Of a DNA stretch of 64,000 nucleotides, positions 17,401 to 25,977 are shown piece after piece. The stretch covers positions 434,001 to 498,000 of the forward strand of contig NZ_JACXXN010000002.1 in the NCBI RefSeq assembly GCF_014904695.1, given 5' to 3'. Below the pieces are notes generated by a model. That model saw nothing but the letters and a program-made list of their open reading frames with translations, had not been told where the DNA came from and ran no database searches. The translations under genes and the position numbers were made by a program. Positions within the stretch are counted from its first letter, which is position 1; each line of letters opens with the position of its first letter. The stretch comes from Nostoc sp. MG11 (GTDB lineage: Bacteria; Cyanobacteriota; Cyanobacteriia; Cyanobacteriales; Nostocaceae).

Positions 17401-20300
17401 TCCAGCAAAATTCCACAGTGAATTAGCCCAAACCAGCTATAAGTAAATGCTGATAAAGACGTATTGCCATATTTAACGGATAAATTAACTTGCTTAAATA
17501 CTGTTAGCGGCAATAAATCAGGATGCCCGATATACGCAGCAGATAAAGCACTAGAGAGAATCCGCATTGCTGCTAACTGGTTGGGATTACTCATCCGAGG
17601 CAGATTTACCAAATCTACAGTTTTTTTCCCAGTTAGAGCTATTTTTGTAGTGGTAAGTCCTAATAATGTCTCTATTTTTTTCGGTTGTTTAGGTAGCCGA
17701 ATACCTAACTTTTGTAAAACCGTTAATGCAGTGTTAATTGCTTCTTGAAGCTGATTTTGTGCAAGATATGCTTGAATCAGAATTTCGTAAGCCTTCACTT
17801 GATCAAGTAATGATTTAGCATGTTCTCTAATTATGCTAATATGTTGTTCTACTTGTTCAAATCGCCCCGTTAAATAGGCTAACTCTGCGGTTTCTTCATG
17901 TAAACTCAATATCAATTCATAATGATATTCCCAAGCATTTTGGTTCAGTAGTTCAATGCCTAAGTTTAAGTATTTATCAGCAGACTCATATGCTGTAGTA
18001 GCTTTTGCCCTATGTCCGGCAATAAAATTTAGCTTGGCTAATTCATCCTTTTGAGACGAGTCTTGAAGATTTGAAATGCCTATATTCAATTGGTTGACGA
18101 TATCAAAAATACTGGATTCAAGTTCTGCTTGAGGAGTATTTTGCAGTAGTAATTGACCAATTTTTTGGTGTGTAGATTGTTTTTGCTTTTCTGGAATCAG
18201 GGAATACGCAGCTTGTTGCACGCGATCGTGCAAAAACTTATACGTTACCGCTTGTGAACCTTGAGCTACATCCTGTGTTTCTCGCCCTACATAGAACTTG
18301 TAGATTTCACTTTGAGGCAAGATTAACCCCTCTTGCAAGGCTTTCCACAGAGCTGTTGCAGTTTCGGTTTCTGACTGTTGAGACACGATTGCTAATGTCG
18401 CCAAGTCAAATTGATTACCGATGCACGCCGCTAATTTCAACACATTTTGTGTTACTTCTGGCAATTTCTGCAACTGCAATGCCATGAATTCGACAACATC
18501 ATCCGATAGCGCTAATGCCTTCACCTCTGCAATATCACACTGCCAATTTCCATTATCCAAATCAAACTGAATTAGCCCATCTTCATACAGCACTTTGAGA
18601 AATTGCGTACTAAAAAATGGATTGCCTTGAGTTTTCTGATACACCAAAGCGCTCAGCGGTTGCGCTATTTCTGGCGAACAATTAAGAGTATCAGCAACAA
18701 GTTGATTTAAACTTACTGTGCTTAGTGGTGCTAAAGTAATTGTGTTAATATTAGTGTTTTCTTTGCCAATTTCCTTGAGAGTTAACATCAAAGGATGAGT
18801 ATTAGAAACTTCATTATTTCGATAAGCTCCAATTAATAATAAATACCCACTCTCTGACTCGCTCATCAACAATTGCATTAACTTCAAAGATGCCGAATCT
18901 GTCCACTGCAAGTCATCCAGAAAAATAACTAATGGATGTTCTTTTGTCGTAAATACTTGGATAAACTTTTGAAATAGCAAATTAAAGCGATTCTGTGCCG
19001 CTGTTCCTGAAAGTTCTGGTGCAGGAGGTTGTTTACTAATAATTTGTTCAAGTTCGGGAATGACTTCAATAATAACTTGGCCGTTGTTACCCAGGGCTGC
19101 TAAAATTTTAGTCTTCCAACTTACCAATTGGGCATCGCTTTCACGACTCAATTGCCCCATCAAGTCACGAAATGCTTGTACAAAAGCTGAAAAAGGAATA
19201 TTGCGATTAAATTGGTCAAACTTGCCTTTAATGAAGTAGCCGCGTTGACGGACAATTGGTTTATGAACTTCGTTAACGATCGCGGTTTTACCAATACCAG
19301 AGAAACCCGCCACTAGCATGAGTTCTGTCTGATTATTAGTAATGTGATTAAATGCTTCTAACAGAGTTTTGACTTCTGTTTCTCTACCATAAAGTTTTTC
19401 AGGAATCAGGAAGCGATCGCACACATCCCGTTGAGCAATTTGGAAATCCCCAATTTTGCCAATTTTCTGGAGTTGATGCAAACAAATTTCTAAATCATAT
19501 CTCAATCCTAATGCACTTTGATAACGGTCTTCGGCATTTTTTGCCATCAATTTCATCACAATATCTGAAATCGATTTGGGAATTTTGAACTGCTCCAAAG
19601 GAGTGGGTTGTTTGGCAATATGACAATGTACCAACTCCATTGCATCGTTCGATTGAAATGGTAAATTTCCTAACAGTAACTCGTAAAAAGTTACACCCAA
19701 AGAATAAAAATCTGTGCGGTAGTCAATCCCGCGATTCATCCGTCCTGTTTGTTCTGGAGATAAATAACCAAGAGTCCCTTCTAATACATTAGGACTCATT
19801 AGAGTTTGAGTTTCTCGTGGCAGCAAAGATGCAATACTAAAATCAATAAGTTTAACTTGCTTAGTTTCTGGATGAATGAGAATATTAGCAAGCTTAATAT
19901 CTTTATGAATAATGCGATGGCGATAAAGTAAATCTAATGTATTGCACAGAGCGATCGCAATCTTCAAAAACTCCGTCAGACTCACCCCATCTTTACATTT
20001 CCCTGACCATTCCTTTAAGGAAATTCCCCCAAAGTCTTCCATCACCAATGCAGAGCTATTCTGGTATGGTTCTAAGCTATAAGTTTGAATGATTCCAGGT
20101 AGGTTGAGATTTTTAGCAATAGTATACTGATTACGAAACTGCACCAGTTCAGTGAAACTAGGATAAGGATTCTTCAACAGTTTAATTACTACAGGTTTTT
20201 GGTCACTCTCTCGAAAAGCACGATAAACCAGAGTTCTAGAACCGTTGTAGAGTTCTTCGCTAACTTGATATCCGGGAATGATGACTTGGGTGCTAACCAT
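14439..20300 (-). CDS. Giant hybrid Ser/Thr kinase - AAA ATPase - GAF - PAS - histidine kinase
   Basis: This 1953-residue signalling protein has: Ser/Thr kinase domain (1-275; Lys40, HKD at 132-134, DFS instead of DFG at 153); AAA/STAND-type ATPase (Walker A GFSGIGKT at 332-339, Walker B LVIFLDDLQW); long TPR-like helical region (about 700-1290); GAF domain (about 1345-1490); PAS domain (about 1530-1640); coiled coil; and a histidine kinase core with phospho-acceptor His1699 (AGVAHEINNP) and ATPase boxes ending [21 protein letters not shown]. No membrane segment is obvious. This architecture is typical of large Nostoc hybrid kinases. The signal and response regulator are unknown; no receiver domain gene is adjacent. 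Confidence 0.92.
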   Translation of the reverse strand: MVSTQVIIPGYQVSEELYNGSRTLVYRAFRESDQKPVVIKLLKNPYPSFTELVQFRNQYTIAKNLNLPGIIQTYSLEPYQNSSALVMEDFGGISLKEWSGKCKDGVSLTEFLKIAIALCNTLDLLYRHRIIHKDIKLANILIHPETKQVKLIDFSIASLLPRETQTLMSPNVLEGTLGYLSPEQTGRMNRGIDYRTDFYSLGVTFYELLLGNLPFQSNDAMELVHCHIAKQPTPLEQFKIPKSISDIVMKLMAKNAEDRYQSALGLRYDLEICLHQLQKIGKIGDFQIAQRDVCDRFLIPEKLYGRETEVKTLLEAFNHITNNQTELMLVAGFSGIGKTAIVNEVHKPIVRQRGYFIKGKFDQFNRNIPFSAFVQAFRDLMGQLSRESDAQLVSWKTKILAALGNNGQVIIEVIPELEQIISKQPPAPELSGTAAQNRFNLLFQKFIQVFTTKEHPLVIFLDDLQWTDSASLKLMQLLMSESESGYLLLIGAYRNNEVSNTHPLMLTLKEIGKENTNINTITLAPLSTVSLNQLVADTLNCSPEIAQPLSALVYQKTQGNPFFSTQFLKVLYEDGLIQFDLDNGNWQCDIAEVKALALSDDVVEFMALQLQKLPEVTQNVLKLAACIGNQFDLATLAIVSQQSETETATALWKALQEGLILPQSEIYKFYVGRETQDVAQGSQAVTYKFLHDRVQQAAYSLIPEKQKQSTHQKIGQLLLQNTPQAELESSIFDIVNQLNIGISNLQDSSQKDELAKLNFIAGHRAKATTAYESADKYLNLGIELLNQNAWEYHYELILSLHEETAELAYLTGRFEQVEQHISIIREHAKSLLDQVKAYEILIQAYLAQNQLQEAINTALTVLQKLGIRLPKQPKKIETLLGLTTTKIALTGKKTVDLVNLPRMSNPNQLAAMRILSSALSAAYIGHPDLLPLTVFKQVNLSVKYGNTSLSAFTYSWFGLIHCGILLDIETGYQFGQLALQLLDIFNAKEQQCKTLFMVNCFINHWHGHVRETINPLLTAYQSGLETGDVEYASWAILVRSLHLYSIGEDLTKVEHETHLYGEAVNQFKQTNAFVYISIYHQVALNLLGRSLNPSYLIGDSYNEDKQPAIQEQKGDGTGLFFSYVNQLILRYLFGDYAGAIEKAEMTAKYLEAGTALQPVVHFYFYDSLSQLAIYSDASQPERKQIQKRVAANQKKMKLWAHHAPMNCLHKFHLIEAEKERMCGQTHQAMELYDRAIKGAKENSYIQEEALANELAAKFYLDWGKEKVAQSYMQEAYYCYARWGAKAKIDDLEKRYPQLLAPILQAQQHRFQLGETRISTVTSSSFLNQTIQTSRPSSSSISESLDLTTILKALQVLSSEIQLEQLLCTLMQVVMENAGAKKAVLLVIEDGNLIVETVASMNEGVTILAVPLEYSQAVPATVINYVKRSLKTVVLNDATVQNDFMADPYLIQEQPKSVLCTPIVHQGKLIGLLYLENQLTIGTFTSDRTEVIQLLCAQAAISLENAKLYQTLQQSELQEREKAIQLAQSLTDLQRSNAIFVAQQEVSFDGILLTDENRNISAYNQRFSRIWQIPQALLQTRDDRKLLGFVLDQLSQPEDFLRTVEYLYEHPRETSYHEISLKDGRILERYSAPVWSDSNDYYGRIWFFRDISDRKQAETEIRQKSQELQQTLQELQQAQLQMVQNEKMATLGNLVAGVAHEINNPIGFLKGSLSNAEEYIQDLFAHIQLLKQHHPTPAPIVIDHAEDIDLEFLSEDLPKLLTSMQVATERITDISTSLRTFSRADTSEKVACNLHEGIESTLLILKYRLKASDKRPAIQVITDYGKLPLVKCFLGQLNQVFMNILANAIDVFDTESVGQTFAQLQANPQQIMIYTEVSTNQNTVVIRIKDNGPGMSEEIKARIFDHLFTTKEVGKGTGLGLAIARQIVEETHGGKLSCNSIPGEGTEFVIEIQM

Positions 20301-20662
20301 ACTGCTGAATCCTAAGAACTTCTAGATTTAGTGTTCCCGGATGCAGAAAGTAATTCATCACCAAAAACCCTCTATTTACTTTCGTTTAATACGAAGCATG
20401 TAAAAAATTGGCAGCAGAATAGCCCTCTTACAAGAAAGTACAGATAAACACCGACATATATCCGTGTTCATCGGTGTTTATCTGTGGTTCAATTGAAAAA
20501 ATTTTGACTTATACAAGAGGTATATTGTTATCCTAAGCTTTTTGTCCGTTACTATACTTTCTTCGATTTTGGCTACAAATGATCCTCAAAAATTTTCTTT
20601 AAAGGAAAGAACTATGAATTATTAAAATAAATAATTCATAATTCATCAGTCCTTAATTACTA
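20301..20662. other. Intergenic region upstream of the hybrid kinase, with long hairpin
   Basis: This 362-base spacer lies between the kinase start and the icd stop. Apart from the hairpin at 20440-20485, I see no gene. The kinase promoter should lie in its left part, but no convincing box could be chosen. Confidence 0.6.
20440..20485. repeat. 15-bp perfect stem hairpin repeat
   Basis: ACAGATAAACACCGA (20440-20454) pairs perfectly with TCGGTGTTTATCTGT (20471-20485), around a 16-base loop. The sequence resembles dispersed ACAGATAAACAC palindromes common in Nostoc-type genomes. It could also terminate or stabilise the icd transcript coming from the right. Confidence 0.8.
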
Positions 20663-22090
20663 TTAACCATTACCAAAATGCTGAATAATCGCCTCAGCAA
20701 ATTCAGAACATTTTAGGGGTTTAACTGGTGGTTCTAGCAACCGTGCTAAATCGTAAGTAACTTGACTATTAGCGATCGCATCCCCTAAACCTTTCTTAAC
20801 CAGGTCTGCGGCTCCTTGCCAGCCCAAATACTCTAGCATCATCACACCAGACAAAATCAGCGAACCGGGATTAATCCGGTCTAACCCAGCGTGTTTAGGC
20901 GCAGTACCGTGGGTTGCTTCAAAGATGGCACAGGCATCACCAATATTTGCCCCTGGGCCCATTCCCAGCCCACCAACAATTGCCGCAGCAGCATCAGATA
21001 AATAATCGCCGTTCAAGTTCATCGTTGCCAGAATCGAATACTCATCGGGTCTGGTTTGGATTTGTTGAAAAATACTATCAGCAATTCGATCATTCACCAA
21101 TACCTTGTCTTTCCATTTGCCATTGCCGTGAGTTTCCCAAATTGTGTCAAGAACGTTTTCAACCTCCTTGACAATTTGCACTTGTTTATCTGTGGTCAGG
21201 CTGTCAAATCCTGGATCAATTTGACGGGCATTTTCTTCTAAGGAAATATCGGGGTTATTTTCCTTGTTACTCAAAATCCAAGATTCCCGTTCAGTGACAG
21301 TAGAAGCGCGAAATTCGCTAGTTGCTAATTCATAACCCCAATCGCGGAAAGCACCTTCGGTATACTTCATGATGTTGCCTTTATGCACCAAAGTCACTTG
21401 TTGCTTATTTTTGGGCAACAGCAGGGCGTGTTTGATAGCACGTCTTACTAGGCGTTGAGAACCGCTTTTGCTGATTGGTTTAATACCGATGCCAGAATCA
21501 AGAGGGATTCGCTTTTTCCCATGTTCTGGGGTGGCGGGAATTAGTTCTTCGTTAAGGATTTTAATCAAGCGATCGCCGATTTCGCTACCTTGACGCCACT
21601 CAATACCTAAATAAATATCTTCTGTATTTTCCCGATAAACAATCACATCCAACTTTTCGGGATTTTTGTGGGGTGAGGGTGTACCTGCATAGTAACGGCA
21701 AGGACGCACGCAGGCATACAGGTCAAAAATTTGCCGTAATGCTACATTCAAAGAACGAATACCACCCCCGACAGGAGTAGTCAGCGGCCCTTTGATAGCT
21801 ACACCATATTCTTGAACCGCTGTCAAAGTATCTTGAGGTAAATACTGGTAAATACCGTATAAATCACAAGCTTCATCTCCAGCGTAAACTTTGAACCAAC
21901 TGATTTGACGCTGGCCCTTATATGCCTTTGTTACCGCAGCATCTAGTACTTTTTGGGTAGCAGGCCAAATATCTATACCTGTGCCGTCGCCCCGAATAAA
22001 GGGGATAATTGGATTTTCAGGCACAATAGGTTCACCATTTTTGAAGGTGATTTTTGCTCCGGTTGTGGGGGGAGTAATCTTGTCGTACAT
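20663..22090 (-). CDS. icd: Isocitrate dehydrogenase, NADP-type
   Basis: This 475-residue enzyme oxidises isocitrate to 2-oxoglutarate and CO2. It has the N-terminal [13 protein letters not shown] motif, the substrate loop [31 protein letters not shown] and the isocitrate/isopropylmalate dehydrogenase signature beginning [13 protein letters not shown] near residue 358. In cyanobacteria 2-oxoglutarate is the carbon acceptor for GS/GOGAT and the effector of NtcA and PII, which links this gene functionally to the nitrate genes. I found no GTA-N8-TAC in the upstream spacer. NADP rather than NAD use is inferred from family resemblance. Confidence 0.94.
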   Translation of the reverse strand: MYDKITPPTTGAKITFKNGEPIVPENPIIPFIRGDGTGIDIWPATQKVLDAAVTKAYKGQRQISWFKVYAGDEACDLYGIYQYLPQDTLTAVQEYGVAIKGPLTTPVGGGIRSLNVALRQIFDLYACVRPCRYYAGTPSPHKNPEKLDVIVYRENTEDIYLGIEWRQGSEIGDRLIKILNEELIPATPEHGKKRIPLDSGIGIKPISKSGSQRLVRRAIKHALLLPKNKQQVTLVHKGNIMKYTEGAFRDWGYELATSEFRASTVTERESWILSNKENNPDISLEENARQIDPGFDSLTTDKQVQIVKEVENVLDTIWETHGNGKWKDKVLVNDRIADSIFQQIQTRPDEYSILATMNLNGDYLSDAAAAIVGGLGMGPGANIGDACAIFEATHGTAPKHAGLDRINPGSLILSGVMMLEYLGWQGAADLVKKGLGDAIANSQVTYDLARLLEPPVKPLKCSEFAEAIIQHFGNG

Positions 22091-22395
22091 ACTTCACACG
22101 CTCCTGATAGATACGCCGCCACTTTTGAAAATATTGTTTTGGCAGGCTTGCAGATATTGCTGTGTCTTTTGTTCACCAAGTCATGAGGCGCAGATTTTTC
22201 CCCTATTCCCCTTGTACAGCATTTGGGGGTGAGGTATGGATTTTCAGTGAAACCATCGTAATTTTGTACGATCAAAAATAGTAAACTACTTTTCGCTATC
22301 AGTGTTTAGCTTTAGAAAACACCCGATAGGCGATCGCCTACGGCACGCCTTCAAGGGCGAACACTTTTTCACTGACCGCTAACACCAGTAATGGC
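22091..22395. promoter_or_regulatory. Divergent icd-gun4 promoter region with inverted repeat
   Basis: The 305-base spacer separates two divergent genes. A perfect inverted repeat ATCGTA-N6-TACGAT lies at 22255-22272. Its GTA-N6-TAC core does not fit the N8 spacing of NtcA, so the binding protein, if any, is unknown. GGCGATCGCC with flanking HIP1-like sequence lies near 22329. No clear -35/-10 pairs could be assigned. Confidence 0.4.
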
Positions 22396-23124
22396 ATGAC
22401 AGACCCAATGATTGTATCAGGCACAGCTAATGACATCGACTCTCTCCGCCTCCAGTTAATTTCTGGGTCTGAAAAAGCCCAACAACAAATCATCTCACAG
22501 TTGGCTGACCTGGATAATGAAGGATTAGATGTGTTGATGGAATTTTTATTGCAACGTCGTGATCACCCAGTGACTTGGGTTGATGGCAAAGCCTACCAAG
22601 TCCTTTACAACTCTGATGCACCCAAAGCCAAAGAATTCATGCAAACTAATTTTCCTGAAGGAATTGTACCTCTAAAATCAGAGTGCGGGATTAATTACAA
22701 TCCCTTGCAACAGCTACTTGCTCTCCAAGACTTTCAAGCAGCCGATCGCGAAACCATACAGAAAATGTGTGAATTAGCAGGGCCAACGGCTGTACAAAGA
22801 AAATGGTTGTATTTTACTGAGGTAGAAAATGCCCCGACTGTTGACTTGCAAACCATTAACAACCTGTGGTTAGTTCACTCTGAGGGCAAGTTTGGCTTTT
22901 CGGTGCAGCGAGAAATTTGGTTGAGTTTAGGAAAAAATTGGGACAATTTCTGGTCGAAAATCGGCTGGAGAAGTGGCAATAACTGGACGCGATACCCACA
23001 TGAGTTTACCTGGGATTTGAGTGCCCCCAAAGGTCACTTACCCCTCTCTAATCAACTGCGGGGAGTGCGAGTGATGTCTTCTCTACTATCTCACCCAGCC
23101 TGGTCTAAAAGTCCAGAAAAATGA
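22396..23124 (+). CDS. GUN4-domain protein
   Basis: This 242-residue protein has an N-terminal helical region (1-85) and a C-terminal GUN4 core (about 95-235) with NYNPLQQLL, the LAGP region, GKFGFSVQREIW and PKGHLP. GUN4 binds protoporphyrin IX and Mg-protoporphyrin and stimulates magnesium chelatase in chlorophyll synthesis. Its length and the N-terminal helical domain match the authentic cyanobacterial Gun4 better than short GUN4-like paralogues, but paralogues exist in Nostocales and I cannot rank them. It is divergent from icd. Confidence 0.85.
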   Translation: MTDPMIVSGTANDIDSLRLQLISGSEKAQQQIISQLADLDNEGLDVLMEFLLQRRDHPVTWVDGKAYQVLYNSDAPKAKEFMQTNFPEGIVPLKSECGINYNPLQQLLALQDFQAADRETIQKMCELAGPTAVQRKWLYFTEVENAPTVDLQTINNLWLVHSEGKFGFSVQREIWLSLGKNWDNFWSKIGWRSGNNWTRYPHEFTWDLSAPKGHLPLSNQLRGVRVMSSLLSHPAWSKSPEK

Positions 23125-23149
23125 TTTTGAGTTGAAGTAAAAAGAAATT

Positions 23150-23353
23150 ATGATCAATGCCAACAAGCGAGAATTCTACGTCATCATCGAACGAGATGAG
23201 GATGGCTACTATGTCGGAGAAGTTCCTCAGCTAAAAGCTTGTTACAGCCAGGGAGAAACAATTGATGAGTTAATGGTGAATATTAAAGAAGTAATTGAAC
23301 TTTGTTTAGAATCAGAAATTGATGAGACAATACCAGAACTTGTAGGTATTTAA
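23150..23353 (+). CDS. HicB-like antitoxin-family protein
   Basis: This 67-residue protein matches the HicB/UPF0150 fold: EFYVIIERDEDGYYVGEVPQLKACYSQGETIDEL (segments EFYVIIERDEDG and YYVGEVPQL seen) and a terminal helix with VIELCLE. HicB proteins neutralise the HicA mRNA interferase. No HicA is adjacent and no DNA-binding domain is fused, so this is a solitary member. It follows gun4 by 25 bases and precedes a broken BrnT gene. Confidence 0.75.
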   Translation: MINANKREFYVIIERDEDGYYVGEVPQLKACYSQGETIDELMVNIKEVIELCLESEIDETIPELVGI

Positions 23354-23461
23354 AAGGTAGTAATTTAATACCAAAACTACCAAATTTAACTGGGAAAACA
23401 GTTATTAATAAGTAAAGTAACTCCAAAAATCCCTTGAAATACACGATGATACAATATTTCC

Positions 23462-23727
23462 ATGAAGTTTGAGTGGGACGAAAACAAAGCGACAAAAAAT
23501 CTGTCAAAGCACAGAGTTTCGTTTGAAGAAGCCAAAACTGTTTTCGGTGATCGCTCTATGTTGACTTCTACGATCCAGACCACTCAGATGATGAGGAGCG
23601 TTACCTTATTGTTGGAGAGTCAAATCAGGGACGCTTATTAATCGTGTCGTATACGGAGAGAGGAAATTTGATTCGCCTCATTAGTGCAAGATTTGTAACG
23701 CCAGCAGAGCGAGAAGCTTATGAATAA
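23462..23727 (+). pseudogene. Frameshifted BrnT-family toxin gene
   Basis: From ATG 23462 the frame encodes MKFEWDENKATKNLSKHRVSFEEAKTVFGD (first part MKFEWDENKA), a typical BrnT N-terminus. After about 23551 the homologous frame moves by one base and continues VDFYDPDHSDDEERYLIVGE...LIRLISARFVTPAEREAYE to TAA 23725-23727. The total, 266 bases, is one short of a multiple of three. Inserting a single C in GATCGCTC would restore D-P-L-Y-V-D-F-Y-D, so a one-base deletion is the simplest lesion. The stop overlaps the start of the downstream antitoxin gene by eight bases, as in intact modules. BrnT is a ribonuclease toxin; here it should be inactive. Confidence 0.85.
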
Positions 23728-23968
23728 GGGTAAATCAGAAATGGAAGATGATCTGCGTTCAGAGTATGACTTAAAGAGCCTAAGAGTCAGAAAATTTGGC
23801 TCTGGGCGAAAGAGCTTTGGTGAAACAATAATTCGTTTAGAACCTGATGTTGTACAGATGTTTCCCAATGCTGATGCTGTCAATGAGGCTTTACGGTTTC
23901 TGATCAGAATTATGCAGGAAAATCAAATTTCTACACCAACAACGCAGCCTAATACTTCGTCAGATTGA
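23720..23968 (+). CDS. Antitoxin partner of the broken BrnT toxin
   Basis: This 82-residue protein begins inside the last codons of the brnT pseudogene (ATG 23720), the standard toxin-first coupling of BrnTA-like pairs. It contains SEYDLKSLRVRKFGSGRKSFGE and a likely ribbon-helix-helix-type C-terminal part (DVVQMFPNADAVNEALRFLI). It is probably a DNA-binding antitoxin and autorepressor. The frame is intact although its toxin is disrupted. Exact family not certain. Confidence 0.7.
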   Translation: MNKGKSEMEDDLRSEYDLKSLRVRKFGSGRKSFGETIIRLEPDVVQMFPNADAVNEALRFLIRIMQENQISTPTTQPNTSSD

Positions 23969-23972
23969 ACGG

Positions 23973-24101
23973 ATGAAAGCCCATAGTCCTGAGTTCAATA
24001 TTACTTTTTGCCCCTCAATTCCACCAATAAAGGATTGCTATGCAAGATACTTATGTGATGCTGAACTTACAACAAAGGAATTAATAGAATTACTCGAATA
24101 A
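23973..24101 (+). CDS. Small hypothetical ORF (42 residues)
   Basis: ATG 23973 opens a 42-residue frame with sequence KAHSPEFNITFCPSIPPIKD near the start and ending TTKELIELLE. The frame is open upstream of the ATG too, so it may be a remnant of a larger gene. No family recognised. It directly follows the antitoxin gene. Low support. Confidence 0.25.
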   Translation: MKAHSPEFNITFCPSIPPIKDCYARYLCDAELTTKELIELLE

Positions 24102-24148
24102 AATTGTTTGGAGAGTTTCCTTACTAATCCACAACTTCAAATCGGCTT

Positions 24149-25252
24149 ATGGCAAAAGTTCGTCTAGAAGATATTAAGCGAAGATTTAACAATGTCACCG
24201 CTATCGAGGACATTACCTTTGAAATTCCCGATGGAGAGTTTTGGGTTTTGGTTGGGCCATCAGGTTGCGGTAAGTCTACAATTTTGCGAACGATCGCGGG
24301 TTTAGAAAGTGCCACATCTGGCAAACTTTTTATTGGCGATTCGCTGGTAAACAATGTCCCAGCCAGACAGCGAGATGTGGCGATGGTGTTCCAAAACTAC
24401 GCTCTGTATCCTCACATGACAGTGGCGCAAAACATTGCCTTTGGGTTGCAGATGCGGAAAGTTGACTCGAAAATCATTCAAGAACGAGTCGTGAATGTGG
24501 CGCGATCGCTTTCTCTCGAACAGCTGCTAAATCGCAAACCCAAACAACTTTCTGGGGGACAACAACAACGGGTAGCATTAGGGAGAGCGATCGCCCGCGA
24601 ACCACAAGTATTTTTACTTGATGAACCTTTGTCTAATTTAGATGCTCAATTGCGAGACGATACACGAGCAGAATTAAAACAGCTACATCAAGAATTAGGT
24701 ATTACAACTATCTACGTCACCCACGATCAAGTTGAGGCCATGACTTTGGCTGATCAGATCGTGGTACTAAATCGGGGACGGATTCAACAAATTGGCGATC
24801 CTCAATCTATTTATGCGCGTCCTGCTAATCAAATGGTGGCGGCTTTTTTAGGCAATCCCCCAATGAATATTTTACCTGCAATCTATCAGGGTGATAGTTT
24901 TGATGTCTCTGGACAGCTATTAGTAATTCCCCCATATATGCAGGATAATTTACACTTACCCCAAGGACAAAGCTTTAATTTGGGGATTCGTCCTGAGCAT
25001 ATTTTTATTAATGAACTGCAACAAGCAGCAGAAAATCAGAATCAGTTAGTTGTGGAAGTTAAAGTAGTGGAACCTTTGGGGCGAGAAACTTTAATTCGTG
25101 CAGCTTTACCCAGATCAACGGCGTTGCTGAATATTCAAACAGGTGGAAATGTGCGTCTGCGTCCAGGCGATGGCCTTTCTCTGCAACTGGATTTAAATGA
25201 GTTGTTTGTATTTGATCCCAAAACTGGTATCAGAATCTTGCCTCATGAGTGA
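24149..25252 (+). CDS. ABC transporter ATPase, UgpC/MalK type
   Basis: This 367-residue protein has an ABC ATPase (1-235) with Walker A GPSGCGKST, Q-loop VFQNYALYPHMT, signature LSGGQQQRVALGRAI and Walker B VFLLDEPLSNLD, followed by a C-terminal OB/TOBE regulatory domain (about 240-367; LGIRPEHIF). This is the architecture of ATPases for sugar or glycerol-3-phosphate importers. No permease or binding protein gene is nearby, so it may serve several transporters encoded elsewhere. Substrate cannot be told. Confidence 0.88.
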   Translation: MAKVRLEDIKRRFNNVTAIEDITFEIPDGEFWVLVGPSGCGKSTILRTIAGLESATSGKLFIGDSLVNNVPARQRDVAMVFQNYALYPHMTVAQNIAFGLQMRKVDSKIIQERVVNVARSLSLEQLLNRKPKQLSGGQQQRVALGRAIAREPQVFLLDEPLSNLDAQLRDDTRAELKQLHQELGITTIYVTHDQVEAMTLADQIVVLNRGRIQQIGDPQSIYARPANQMVAAFLGNPPMNILPAIYQGDSFDVSGQLLVIPPYMQDNLHLPQGQSFNLGIRPEHIFINELQQAAENQNQLVVEVKVVEPLGRETLIRAALPRSTALLNIQTGGNVRLRPGDGLSLQLDLNELFVFDPKTGIRILPHE

Positions 25253-25295
25253 TTATCTTTGGCTTCATTAAAAATGCAAAATTCAATAATCATCT

Positions 25296-25745
25296 TTAAT
25301 TTGGCTTTAGAATCTCCATCTTTGTGATCAGAGATTCTTTTCGGGTTTTGCCACAGGGCTCAGCGCTTTGACAATCATTAACTGATTCTATTTCATAAAA
25401 AGCACGTACTTTTTTAAATAAAAAAGTTGTCTGTTCTGCACAAATATCAAATGATGCACCTACATTATGTTCAGTTCCCTTTTCATCTACTAAAGTGACA
25501 TAGCACATAAGGTCGCCATTCACTAACTCTTTGACTGTGCCAATTTTCGGTTGTTTGGTTGCAGTCTTCTGAGTTGTATCAGGTTTATTTTGAGTGCCTG
25601 TTGAAGTTTCTTGTATAGTTTCTGTTTGAGGTTTTTCAACCGGATTTGTTTGAGTTTCCTTTACTGTATCAGTTTGTGAGTTTTTGCAACTCGCAATCCA
25701 AAAAAGGCAAATAATTAATGACATTATCAGAATTGTTTTTTTCAT
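25296..25745 (-). CDS. Putative lipoprotein, hypothetical
   Basis: Taking the ATG at 25743-25745, the protein begins MKKTILIMSLIICLFWIASC, a lipoprotein signal with lipobox IASC; a longer frame starting at 25781 adds 12 unlikely residues. After the cysteine comes a Thr/Gln/Lys-rich linker (about 60 residues) and a C-terminal domain of about 80 residues with four cysteines (MCYVTL, DICAE, DCQSAEPCGK). I do not recognise the domain. It is convergent with the upstream ABC ATPase gene. Confidence 0.65.
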   Translation of the reverse strand: MKKTILIMSLIICLFWIASCKNSQTDTVKETQTNPVEKPQTETIQETSTGTQNKPDTTQKTATKQPKIGTVKELVNGDLMCYVTLVDEKGTEHNVGASFDICAEQTTFLFKKVRAFYEIESVNDCQSAEPCGKTRKESLITKMEILKPN

Positions 25746-25977
25746 GAAGTTAATTAGGTTGCTGTTATCCCGACTTTTCAAGATAGATACAATAATTTCT
25801 AAGAATATAACTAAGCTTGTTAAGAACTGGCAACTCCCAAAGAGATAATTTTTTGGACTATTAAGAAAAATTAGGCCTCTTCAAGTAAAAAATATTTTTA
25901 TTTAAGTGTTTACCTGTAATTAAAACACCATAGATATGGGAAAGCTAATTATATAAAACATTTATTTAAAAAAACGA

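Noticed and set aside
22255-22272. NtcA site upstream of icd
   Set aside because: The GTA and TAC halves are six, not eight, bases apart.
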